From: Agrobacterium tumefaciens
Lineage (GTDB): Bacteria; Pseudomonadota; Alphaproteobacteria; Rhizobiales; Rhizobiaceae
Assembly (NCBI GenBank): GCA_025559845.1
Contig: CP048470.1
Location: forward strand, 596,001 to 660,000
Reading direction: 5' to 3'
DNA length: 64,000 nucleotides
Shown here: positions 24,306 to 31,844 of the stretch, piece after piece
Layout: each line of letters begins with the position of its first letter
Position numbering within the stretch: position 1 is the stretch's first letter
Made by a program: the position numbers and the translations under genes
The notes under the pieces: model-generated
Databases searched by the model: none
Seen by the model: only the letters and a program-made list of their open reading frames with translations
What the model was told of the DNA's origin: nothing

Positions 24306-25766
24306 ATGTCGGAGCCGACCCAGCTTTGGGGTGGACGATTCAAGTCCGGCCCCTCGGAAGCACTTGCCAATCTTTCTCGCTCGCACCCCACATATTTCCG
24401 GCTTTACCGGGAAGATTTGGCTGGTTCGCGTGCACATGCCTCGGAACTGAAACGCGCCGGCGTGCTGGACGAGGCGGAATTCACCACCATCCGCGAGACG
24501 CTCGATCATATCGAAACCGATGTTGCCAGCGGAAACGAAAAGCCTATCGCCTCCGATGAGGATATCCATACCTTTCTCGAGCGCCTCTTGATGCAGCGCC
24601 TTGGCGTGCTGGGAGGAAAGCTGCGTGCTGGCCGTTCGCGCAATGACCAGACGTCCAACAACACGCGTCTTTATCTTCGCCGAAAGGCACGCGAACTGGC
24701 GCTCGGCGTCGTCGCAGTCGAAGAAGCACTCGTTCTGCAAGCGACAAAGCACACCGAAACGGTTATGCCTGGTTTCACCCACTTGCAGCCGGCACAGCCA
24801 GTCGTGCTTGGCCATCACCTCATGGCACATGCGCAAAGCCTGTTGCGCGACCTGGAGCGCTTTGAAGATTTCGACCGGCGCTTTGACCGTTCACCGCTCG
24901 GTGCGGCGGCACTAGCAGGCTCTGGCATCGCTTGCCGCCCGGATCTATCCGCCATCGAACTTGGCTACGCTGCAGCCTGCGAAAACTCCATCGACGCCGT
25001 CTCCGCTCGCGATCATGTCGCCGAGTTCTTGTTCATCTGCTCGCTGGTCGCTGTCAGCCTTTCTCGCCTCGCAGAAGAAATCTGCATCTGGAGCTCCAAG
25101 CAGTTTAGCTGGGTCAAGTTGCACGATTCCTATTCGACCGGCTCCTCCATCATGCCGCAGAAGAAGAACCCGGACATTGCCGAACTGACGCGTGGCATGA
25201 GCGGCACCCTCATTGGCAACATTGCCGGTTTCCTGGCGACGATGAAGGCCATGCCGCTGGCCTATAACCGTGATCTCGCAGAGGACAAGCGAGCTTTGTT
25301 CGAAAGCATCGATGTTATCGAACTTATCTTGCCTGCTTTTGCAGGCATGGTTGAAACACTGGAGTTCGACGTTGCAAAGCTACGCGAAGAAGCACCAAAG
25401 GGCTTCACACTCGCAACCGAAGTGGCTGATTGGCTCGTGTCCCAGAACGTGCCTTTCGCACAGGCGCACGACATCACCGGGGCTGTAGTCCGCTATTGCG
25501 AGGAACGTGGCCACGATCTGGCCGGTTTGACAGCAGATGATCTCCCACACATCGATGAACGGCTTAACCCTGGCGTTCTTGAAGCCATCACGTTGGAAGG
25601 CGCGCTTGCAAGCCGCCATGGCTATGGCTCGACATCCCCGGTTCGGGTCCGCGAGCAGATCGAGCGTTTCACCACCATACTGGACGCGAAGAAGACGTTC
25701 GCCACCAGCACACTGAACCTGCCCGGCAGCAATGCCACGGGCCTGCGTGAAAGAGGTGCGCGATGA
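24306..25766 (+). CDS. Argininosuccinate-lyase-like C-N lyase (candidate iminodisuccinate/aminopolycarboxylate lyase)
   Basis: 486 residues, somewhat longer than typical argininosuccinate lyases (about 460). LWGGRFKSGP (residues 7-16), AGRSRNDQTSNNTRLYLR, GFTHLQPAQPVVLGHH and GSSIMPQKKNPD (about 278-289) are the fumarase/aspartase superfamily motifs, with the catalytic Ser in GSSIMPQ. NSIDAVSARDHVAEFLF also matches the lyase family. The standard arginine-biosynthesis gene stands with other metabolism, whereas this one opens a unit with an amino-acid importer and an MmgE/PrpD protein and overlaps the permease start. That context points to a catabolic C-N lyase releasing fumarate, as known for iminodisuccinate lyase of Agrobacterium and for EDDS lyase. 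True argininosuccinate activity remains possible. Confidence 0.82.
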   Translation: MSEPTQLWGGRFKSGPSEALANLSRSHPTYFRLYREDLAGSRAHASELKRAGVLDEAEFTTIRETLDHIETDVASGNEKPIASDEDIHTFLERLLMQRLGVLGGKLRAGRSRNDQTSNNTRLYLRRKARELALGVVAVEEALVLQATKHTETVMPGFTHLQPAQPVVLGHHLMAHAQSLLRDLERFEDFDRRFDRSPLGAAALAGSGIACRPDLSAIELGYAAACENSIDAVSARDHVAEFLFICSLVAVSLSRLAEEICIWSSKQFSWVKLHDSYSTGSSIMPQKKNPDIAELTRGMSGTLIGNIAGFLATMKAMPLAYNRDLAEDKRALFESIDVIELILPAFAGMVETLEFDVAKLREEAPKGFTLATEVADWLVSQNVPFAQAHDITGAVVRYCEERGHDLAGLTADDLPHIDERLNPGVLEAITLEGALASRHGYGSTSPVRVREQIERFTTILDAKKTFATSTLNLPGSNATGLRERGAR

Positions 25767-26635
25767 CCATCACCGATACCCACCCAGCATCGCTTGAACA
25801 AAAGTACGAGATTGCGCATCTGACACTCGTTCCCAAGCGCCACATCGGGCGCATGGTAGCGGCCGCAGTGGTTCTCCTCGTGCTCGCAGCAATCATCCGC
25901 GCTTTCAGCGTCGGCCAGATCGAATGGAGCTATGTTCGCGATTTCCTTTTCGCTCCCGCCATTCTCGATGGATTGAGAAACACTCTGTTCATGACGGTTG
26001 CGGCCATGACACTGGGGATCGTTCTTGGTGTTGTCATTGCCATCATGCGTGTATCTGGCAATCCGGTATTGTCTTCGATCGCCGTCGGATATGTCTGGAT
26101 TTTCCGTGGTGCGCCAGCGCTGCTTCAGCTCATGATCTGGTTCAATCTGGCTCTGATCTTCCCGACCATGGGCATTCCTGGCCTGTTCGAGTTCCGCACC
26201 GTCGACATCATGACGCCCTTCGTTGCGGCCATGCTTGGGCTTGGCATTTCTCAAGGCGCCTATACGTCGGAAGTTGTGCGTAGCGGGCTGCTTTCCGTCG
26301 ACAGCGGGCAATATGAGGCTGCGCGTTCCATCGGCATGACGCAGATGATGATGTTGCGTCGCATCGTCCTTCCTCAGGCCATGAGGGTGATGGTTCCGCC
26401 GATCGGCAACGAGGTGATAGGCATGGTCAAACTGACTTCATTGGCCAGCGTCATCCAGTACTCCGAGATCCTGCACAACGCTCAGATCATCTATTTCGCC
26501 AATACCCGTGTGCTTGAATTGCTGCTGGTTGCAAGCTTCTGGTATCTCGCCGTCGTCTCCGTCCTGTCGGTCGTTCAGCACTATATCGAACGATATTTTG
26601 GCCGTGGCAGCAAAGCTGTCAGCGCTTCGATGTGA
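25763..26635 (+). CDS. Polar amino-acid ABC transporter permease
   Basis: 290 residues. After a cytoplasmic N-terminus of about 30 residues come five or so membrane segments. FLFAPAILDGLRNTLFMTVA opens the HisM/GltJ-like domain, and QYEAARSIGMTQMMMLRRIV then LPQAMRVMVPPIGNEVIGMV (about residues 178-220) form the EAA loop that contacts the ATPase. The start overlaps the lyase stop by four bases, so transporter and lyase are made together. It serves as the membrane channel for a negatively charged or polar amino-acid-like substrate. Confidence 0.92.
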   Translation: MTITDTHPASLEQKYEIAHLTLVPKRHIGRMVAAAVVLLVLAAIIRAFSVGQIEWSYVRDFLFAPAILDGLRNTLFMTVAAMTLGIVLGVVIAIMRVSGNPVLSSIAVGYVWIFRGAPALLQLMIWFNLALIFPTMGIPGLFEFRTVDIMTPFVAAMLGLGISQGAYTSEVVRSGLLSVDSGQYEAARSIGMTQMMMLRRIVLPQAMRVMVPPIGNEVIGMVKLTSLASVIQYSEILHNAQIIYFANTRVLELLLVASFWYLAVVSVLSVVQHYIERYFGRGSKAVSASM

Positions 26636-26643
26636 GGTCCGTC

Positions 26644-27414
26644 ATGAGCAAGAACATTATTGTAAAAGCAGTCGACGTTACCAAGCTGTATGGCACTTTC
26701 GCCGCGCTTGATCAGGTCAGTCTCGAAATTGCCAAAGGAGAGGTCTGCTGCATCATCGGCCCTTCCGGATCAGGCAAAAGTACCTTTCTGCGATGCATCA
26801 ATCAGCTTGAGAAAATGAACTCTGGAGCGATCTGGGTCGGAGACGAATTGATCGGGTACCGCCGTGAAGGCAACAATCTCTATGAGGTGAGCGACGCCGA
26901 GATTTCCAGGCAACGCCGTCGCATCGGCATGGTCTTCCAGCGCTTCAACCTCTTTCCGCACAAGACCGCCCTTGAAAACATCATGGAAGGCCCTGTCCAT
27001 GTCCTGGGCGAGCCTGTGGCAGACGTTCGTAACCGTGCCCTTGAGCTACTGGCCAGGGTCGGTCTGTCGGATAAAGCCGATCATTATCCTTCACAATTGT
27101 CGGGCGGCCAGCAGCAACGTGTCGCGATTGCGCGGTCAATGTGCATGCGACCCGATTTGATCCTCTTTGACGAACCAACCTCTGCACTTGATCCGGAACT
27201 GGTGTCCGAAGTGCTTGACGTCATGAAGGCGCTTGCCGCGAGCGGCATGACAATGATCGTGGTTACCCACGAACTGGGCTTTGCCCGCAACGTCGCCAAT
27301 ACCGTTGCCTTCATGGAGGCCGGAAAGATGGTCGAAGTCGGTCCTGCGGCCGAGGTGTTGGGAGCACCGAAAAGTCCGCGCACTGCCGAATTCATCAAGG
27401 CCGTTCACAGTTAA
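26644..27414 (+). CDS. Polar amino-acid ABC transporter ATP-binding protein
   Basis: 256 residues from the ATG at 26644, eight bases after the permease stop. IIGPSGSGKSTFLRCINQLE (about residues 38-57) is Walker A, HYPSQLSGGQQQRVAIARSM the signature, DLILFDEPTSALDPELVSEV Walker B, and MIVVTHELGFARNVANTVAF the H-loop. It is closest in style to GlnQ/HisP. A small insertion (YRREGNNLYEVSDAEISRQR) between the Walker A and Q-loop is typical of this opine/histidine-type subgroup. It powers the adjacent permease. Confidence 0.93.
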   Translation: MSKNIIVKAVDVTKLYGTFAALDQVSLEIAKGEVCCIIGPSGSGKSTFLRCINQLEKMNSGAIWVGDELIGYRREGNNLYEVSDAEISRQRRRIGMVFQRFNLFPHKTALENIMEGPVHVLGEPVADVRNRALELLARVGLSDKADHYPSQLSGGQQQRVAIARSMCMRPDLILFDEPTSALDPELVSEVLDVMKALAASGMTMIVVTHELGFARNVANTVAFMEAGKMVEVGPAAEVLGAPKSPRTAEFIKAVHS

Positions 27415-27493
27415 TGCCAGCAGGAACGGCCAAAACCGTCGCCTTGCGATAATCCTATCAACCCAACCACGTTTCAAAACAAAGGGGAACAAC

Positions 27494-28321
27494 GTGAAAA
27501 AAGCTCATATCTCTCTCGCCGTCATTCTGGCTTCGACTGCCGCCCAGGCAGAAGGCCTGCCGGAGCGCATCAAAACCGCCGGCAAGGTTATCGTCGCGAA
27601 CCAGCCCAACTACCCGCCAATGGAATATAAAGACCCTGCTACCAACACGCTGATGGGCGTCGACATTGATCTCGGTCTGGCACTTGCCAAGCAGTTAGGC
27701 GTCAGCGTCGAATGGGCCGACATTGGCTTTGAACAGATGGTGTCCTCGCTCCAGACGGGTCGTGTCGACCTGATCCACAGCGGCATGAGCGACTTGCCCA
27801 AACGACGCGATACGCTCGATTTCGTTGACTACATGAAGTCCGGAGCGCAGTTCTACACCTCCGCCTCGCGCAAGGACGAGTTCAAGACCACGACCGATTT
27901 CTGCGGCAAAACCGTCGGCATGAGCCGCCGCACGTCCTTCCCGGAAGAAACGGCAAAATGGAGCGCCGCCAATTGTGAGGCCAAGGGTATGGCGGCAATC
28001 AAGGTGGTTGGCACCGAGGGTTCGGCAGACGCGCGTGCACAGCTTAAGCAAGGCCGTCTGGATGGCGCCGTACAGGGATCGGAAACGCTGCCTTATCTCC
28101 TCAACCTCGAGAAGGACACCTACGCTGTCGTCGGCGAACCCTTCACGGCAGTGTTCCAGGGTATTGCCTTCCCCAAGAAAGATACTGAGCTGCGCGATGC
28201 CTACGCCGCTGCCTTCAAGGCTCTCATGGCATCTGGCGAATACAAGGCAATCTTTGCCAAGCATGGCCTGGAAGGCACCCTGCTTGACGGCCTCTATATC
28301 AACGGCGAAGCCGTCAAGTAA
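27494..28321 (+). CDS. Periplasmic binding protein of the polar amino-acid importer
   Basis: 275 residues from a GTG at 27494 with AAAGGGG upstream; the frame to 27281 lies in the ATPase gene. The signal peptide is about 19 residues (KKAHISLAVILASTAAQA). The mature part is a family 3 solute-binding fold: IVANQPNYPPMEYKDPATNT, LMGVDIDLGLALAKQLGVSV, VSSLQTGRVDLIHSGMSDLP. In amino-acid receptors an Arg-Asp pair holds the alpha-amino acid group; the SDLPKRRDTLDFVDYM segment is in the right place. It binds the substrate imported for the lyase/epimerase enzymes. Confidence 0.92.
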   Translation: MKKAHISLAVILASTAAQAEGLPERIKTAGKVIVANQPNYPPMEYKDPATNTLMGVDIDLGLALAKQLGVSVEWADIGFEQMVSSLQTGRVDLIHSGMSDLPKRRDTLDFVDYMKSGAQFYTSASRKDEFKTTTDFCGKTVGMSRRTSFPEETAKWSAANCEAKGMAAIKVVGTEGSADARAQLKQGRLDGAVQGSETLPYLLNLEKDTYAVVGEPFTAVFQGIAFPKKDTELRDAYAAAFKALMASGEYKAIFAKHGLEGTLLDGLYINGEAVK

Positions 28322-28347
28322 TCGACGAGCATAGATCAATGAAAAAA

Positions 28348-28375
28348 CGCCCGACCGCATACAAGCGGTTGGGCG
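28348..28375 (+). terminator. Intercistronic hairpin after the binding-protein gene
   Basis: CGCCCGACCGC and GCGGTTGGGCG form an 11-base stem with one G-U pair and a 6-base loop; a TTTTTT run comes 15 bases later after GGCATTGCC. It may terminate partly, leaving the MmgE/PrpD gene (start 28430) at a lower level. Confidence 0.6.
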
Positions 28376-28429
28376 CAGCCTTGGCATTGCCTTTTTTGCC
28401 CGAAAAATTCCATTCAATCGAGCATTACC

Positions 28430-29821
28430 ATGAACCGTTCTCTCGCCGACACGCCGGTCGACAGGCTGGCCCAGTTTGTTTCTTCCCTCGATTACGATAG
28501 CTTGCCCATCGACGTTGTCGCCAAGGCTAAAGTCCACATTGCCGATACGCTCGGTGCGGCTTTGGCCGGGGCGCGATCGCGCGAGTTTGCCATTGCAGTC
28601 AAATCGCTTCGGCCAGATGGTCCGGTGCGGCTATGGGGAACCGGTCTAGCTGCCTCTGCTCGCGACGCATCACTTCTCAATGGCTGCGCCGCGCATGCCT
28701 TTGAGCTGGACGATTCCGGCGGTTGCGACCATTCCGGCGCTGTGGTCATGCCTGCCCTGTTTTCAGCGCTGCATCATATCGGCCAACCTGTCAGTGGCAG
28801 GCAAATGATTACTGCCGTTGTCGCGGGCTACGATGTTGGGCGCCGTATACTTGAAGCGACCGGGGGCTATGACGCGCACAACAGTCTCGGCTGGCACTCC
28901 ACCGGCACCTGCGGCACGCTAGCTGCTGCGGCCGCGTGCGCTCGACTGTTCGGGCTCGATGCTGCCGCGACACGCGATGCCATCACACTCGCCACCAGCT
29001 TCTCATCCGGTCTCTGGGCCTTCATCCACGACGGATCTCAGGCGAAGAAACTGCATGCTGGACGTGCAGCTGAAGGCGGTTTGCTGGCAGCACAACTTGC
29101 AGCCAATGGCTTTGCCGGACCATCCCGCGTCTTCGACGATGTCTGGGGCGGCTTCTTCAACGCGTACAACAAGTCGGCCTGCCAACCAGGATTTCTGGCC
29201 GAAGGTCTAGGCGATGTCTGGAAAATCAGGCGCGCTGTCCTGAAACCCTACGCTTCCTGCCGCGGCGCGCATTCGGCCATCGACGCACTTGAGGATCTCC
29301 TGAACGAAACGGGACGCAAGGCCACGGAGATCGTACGGATCGATCTGCGGATGAGTGCAATGCTCAAAGACATGTGTGGCGCAAAGGTTGGGGGCGCGAT
29401 GGCGCCGACGCAGATGAGCCTGCCCTATGCGCTGGCAGCGCGTTGTGTGTTTGGGACGGCTGGGCTTCAGGCCTACACTGAGGAAAATCGCCTCGATGCG
29501 GGCGTCCATGCGTTGATGGACGGCATGAACATCAAAATTGATGACAGCATGGCTCCGATGGCAGAACCCCTGGTGACGCTGACGTTCGGTGATGGAGTGG
29601 AGATAGAGCGGATGGTGCCTCGTGCCACGGGCTCAGCCGAACGGCCAATGCAATCGACTGCGATCGAGGCAAAGTTCCGCGAACTGGCCGGCATGAGCCT
29701 TTCGTGCGAAAATCGAAACGCTCTTTGGAACGCGCTTGGCGAACTTGAAGATGTCAAGGACTGCTCCCTGATCGAAGCCCTTATGGTCGGCAATGCCGAC
29801 AGCATCCCTACCTTCCGATGA
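28430..29821 (+). CDS. MmgE/PrpD-family protein (candidate iminodisuccinate epimerase)
   Basis: 463 residues, full length for the family. LVRF-type start is replaced by RLAQFVSSLDYDSLPIDVVA; then ADTLGAALAGARSREFAIAV, NGCAAHAFELDDSGGCDHSG, GYDVGRRILEATGGYDAHNS and GWHSTGTCGTLAAAAACARL are the family's conserved blocks, followed by the alpha/beta domain with LKPYASCRGAHSAIDALEDL. Members include 2-methylcitrate dehydratase, cis-aconitate decarboxylase and iminodisuccinate epimerase, which racemises the alpha carbon. No methylcitrate-cycle gene is nearby, while a C-N lyase and an amino-acid importer are, which favours the epimerase role. The activity is inferred from context. Confidence 0.82.
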   Translation: MNRSLADTPVDRLAQFVSSLDYDSLPIDVVAKAKVHIADTLGAALAGARSREFAIAVKSLRPDGPVRLWGTGLAASARDASLLNGCAAHAFELDDSGGCDHSGAVVMPALFSALHHIGQPVSGRQMITAVVAGYDVGRRILEATGGYDAHNSLGWHSTGTCGTLAAAAACARLFGLDAAATRDAITLATSFSSGLWAFIHDGSQAKKLHAGRAAEGGLLAAQLAANGFAGPSRVFDDVWGGFFNAYNKSACQPGFLAEGLGDVWKIRRAVLKPYASCRGAHSAIDALEDLLNETGRKATEIVRIDLRMSAMLKDMCGAKVGGAMAPTQMSLPYALAARCVFGTAGLQAYTEENRLDAGVHALMDGMNIKIDDSMAPMAEPLVTLTFGDGVEIERMVPRATGSAERPMQSTAIEAKFRELAGMSLSCENRNALWNALGELEDVKDCSLIEALMVGNADSIPTFR

Positions 29822-29832
29822 AAGCGTGAAAC

Positions 29833-30717
29833 ATGACGTTCGACCTCTCTCCCCGCCCATTGAACCCGGCTCCCCCGACACCAAAGATGATCTGGCCAAA
29901 TGGCGCCAAGAGCGCTCTGTTTATCGGCTTCGATGTGGATGCCGAAACCGCATGGATCGGCAATAATCCGTCTAACATCGACAGAATGGTGACAACCTCG
30001 CACGGCGGATATGACGCGCGGGTTGGCATCGCAAAAATTCTCGAGCTCATGGACGAACTGGGCTTGAAGGGTACGTTCTTCACACCGGGATGGACGGCCC
30101 TTGCCCATCCTGCTCAGTGTGAAGCGATGGTCGCGGCCGGTCATGAAATTGGTCATCACGGTTACCTTCATAAACTACCGGATCGCACGAAACTCGATGA
30201 AGCATTCGAGGAAATTGATCGCGGGGTTGAAGCGTTGCAGACCGCGCTTGGGGTACGTCCGGTTGGCTACCGTGCACCGTCGGGCGAAAACTTTCCGGAA
30301 TTGCTCGCCTATCTCAAAAAGTCGGGCATTCGTTATTCGAGTTCCTTCCGCGACGACATCCTCCCCTATCGTCATGCTGGCGCTGGCGGCGAGGTCGGTC
30401 CGGTCGAAATCCCGGTCAACTTTGCTTTCGACGACTGGAACTTCGGCATGAAAAGCCGTCTTAGCCCGGGGACGTTGTTCGGCCGTGAGGCGGTCCTGCC
30501 ACTCTGGATCGATGAATTCGAAGCAACTCATGCCTGGGGTGGCGTTACCACGCTTGTCCTTCACCCTCAGGTTTCCGGTCGGCCGATGCGCTGGCACATT
30601 CTCCGTGACTTCCTGAAGCACGTTCTCGACAAAGGCGATGTCTGGATCGCGACCGGCAAGGAAATTACGGACCATTACGAAGCGCTGGAGTCCGCCTCCG
30701 GCACCGCTCGCAGTTGA
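29833..30717 (+). CDS. NodB-domain polysaccharide deacetylase-like hydrolase
   Basis: 294 residues. LFIGFDVDAETAWIG has the acidic motif 1 near residue 35, AAGHEIGHHGYLHKL is motif 2 with its two metal-binding His (H-x3-H), and VGYRAPSGENFPELL is motif 3. LVLHPQVSGRPMRWHILRDF near the C-terminus holds the motif with the catalytic-site His. This type, like HpPgdA or PuuE, has no signal peptide and is cytosolic, so it more likely hydrolyses an amide or cyclic C-N bond of a small molecule than cell-wall sugar. It starts 11 bases after the MmgE/PrpD gene, so it is probably part of the same pathway. Confidence 0.85.
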   Translation: MTFDLSPRPLNPAPPTPKMIWPNGAKSALFIGFDVDAETAWIGNNPSNIDRMVTTSHGGYDARVGIAKILELMDELGLKGTFFTPGWTALAHPAQCEAMVAAGHEIGHHGYLHKLPDRTKLDEAFEEIDRGVEALQTALGVRPVGYRAPSGENFPELLAYLKKSGIRYSSSFRDDILPYRHAGAGGEVGPVEIPVNFAFDDWNFGMKSRLSPGTLFGREAVLPLWIDEFEATHAWGGVTTLVLHPQVSGRPMRWHILRDFLKHVLDKGDVWIATGKEITDHYEALESASGTARS

Positions 30718-30768
30718 TCGAGCAATACGGTTCGAGGCACACGTGCAAAGGCAAGGACCGCCGCAACG

Positions 30769-30787
30769 ACTGCGGCGATCCAAAATC
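30769..30787. terminator. Hairpin between convergent genes
   Basis: CGCCGCA-ACGAC-TGCGGCG, a 7-base stem, lies between the deacetylase stop (30717) and the cytochrome stop (30819). There is no clear T-run, so terminator function is only likely by position. Confidence 0.4.
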
Positions 30788-30818
30788 TGTAGCAGTGGTG
30801 AAGCGGACCATCCACCGG

Positions 30819-31214
30819 TCATTGTGGTGATTTTGACGCCGCACTTTCGATATAGGCGATCAGATTATCCAGGTCTTCAGCTTTGCTGACACCAGCCGAA
30901 GCCATCTTGTTTCCGGGTATTTTCTTCTTCGGTGCGCTTAGAAAATCGCGCAATTCTTCAGCCGTCCAGATCTGTCCGTCCTCACCGGCCTTCTTCATCG
31001 CATTAGAATAATTATAGTCGGCAGCGCTCCCAGCGCCACGGCCGATGATGCCATTGAGTTGCGGACCGACCCTGTTTTTTGCACCTACGCCGATGGCGTG
31101 ACAGGCGGAACAGCGCTTGAAGACTGTTTCACCCTTGGCGATATCACCCTCTGCGAGAGCGGGGGCGCTGCCTGCGGCCAGAATTGCTGCCGCGAAGAAC
31201 ATCACATTACGCAT
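30819..31214 (-). CDS. Cytochrome c (class I), electron acceptor of the GMC dehydrogenase
   Basis: 131 residues with a signal peptide ending ALA (residue about 21). RCSACHAIGVGAKNRVGPQL contains the single heme site CxxCH, and IPGNKMASAG supplies the distal Met ligand. It resembles small soluble cytochromes c2/c550. It is the third gene after the GMC flavoprotein and subunit 3 and would carry electrons from them in the periplasm, as in cytochrome c-linked glucoside-3-dehydrogenases of Agrobacterium and relatives. Confidence 0.92.
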   Translation of the reverse strand: MRNVMFFAAAILAAGSAPALAEGDIAKGETVFKRCSACHAIGVGAKNRVGPQLNGIIGRGAGSAADYNYSNAMKKAGEDGQIWTAEELRDFLSAPKKKIPGNKMASAGVSKAEDLDNLIAYIESAASKSPQ

Positions 31215-31283
31215 CTTGTCATCCTTGTCTTGCCGTATGGGAGCGATCCGCCCGTAAACCGAGCGGATCGGACTATCGCGGTG

Positions 31284-31844
31284 TCAGGTGGTGCCCCACG
31301 CTGGTGTCCCCTTTTGATAGGGAACACGATCTTCGAAGCCGCCGGGGATTTCGTCGTAAACGAGCACTTCCGTCGCGCCGACTTTCGAAGTAAAAAAGCC
31401 GAGTAACGTCAATTGCTTGACGAGCGTGAACGGGTGCGGCGCGGTCGGTGTTTGCTCCGTTCTGGCTTTTTTATCCAGTGCAGAGAGAAGCGCCTGCCGC
31501 TGCTCTCCGGTTAGGTCCAAAAACGCTTTCTTATGGTCTGCCTGGCTGCGGCTTTCGATCTCCGTGATTGCCGAGAGGAAAAGTTTTCTCTGCTCTCCCA
31601 TGTAACAATCAGCGGCGTAAACAGCCATGAATTCGCCGACAGCAGCATCCTTCGCACCCGGCGTGGATGTACGGGGGATAATGGTATCCGCAACTTCGTC
31701 CAGAAACAGGATGTCTTCCTTGCTGAAGACATGGCTTTCCCCTGCCGGCTTGGTGGCGTTTTGCGCCGCCGTCACAACGTCCGCACCAATCAAGGGAAGA
31801 CCGGTTGCGATGGCGATCATTTTCAGCAGTTCGCGTCTGTTCAT
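31284..31844 (-). CDS. Gluconate 2-dehydrogenase subunit 3-family protein
   Basis: 186 residues from the ATG at 31844, which overlaps the previous stop as TGATG; a GTG one codon upstream is possible. MNRRELLKMIAIATGLPLIG is a Tat-like signal (N-R-R-E-L-L). The mature part, with FLDEVADTIIPRTSTPGAKD and AAVGEFMAVYAADCYMGEQR, is PF13618, the small subunit family of GMC dehydrogenases. It would escort the flavoprotein through the Tat translocon and stay bound to it. The ribosome site AAGGGA lies inside the end of the GMC gene. Confidence 0.88.
   Translation of the reverse strand: MNRRELLKMIAIATGLPLIGADVVTAAQNATKPAGESHVFSKEDILFLDEVADTIIPRTSTPGAKDAAVGEFMAVYAADCYMGEQRKLFLSAITEIESRSQADHKKAFLDLTGEQRQALLSALDKKARTEQTPTAPHPFTLVKQLTLLGFFTSKVGATEVLVYDEIPGGFEDRVPYQKGTPAWGTT

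Noticed and set aside
24306..25766. Simple call as the biosynthetic argH
   Set aside because: Motifs alone would allow it, but coupling to an amino-acid importer and an MmgE/PrpD gene points to catabolism; kept as an alternative only.
28430..29821. Call as 2-methylcitrate dehydratase (PrpD)
   Set aside because: No methylcitrate synthase or methylisocitrate lyase gene is present nearby, and the neighbours are a C-N lyase and amino-acid transporter.
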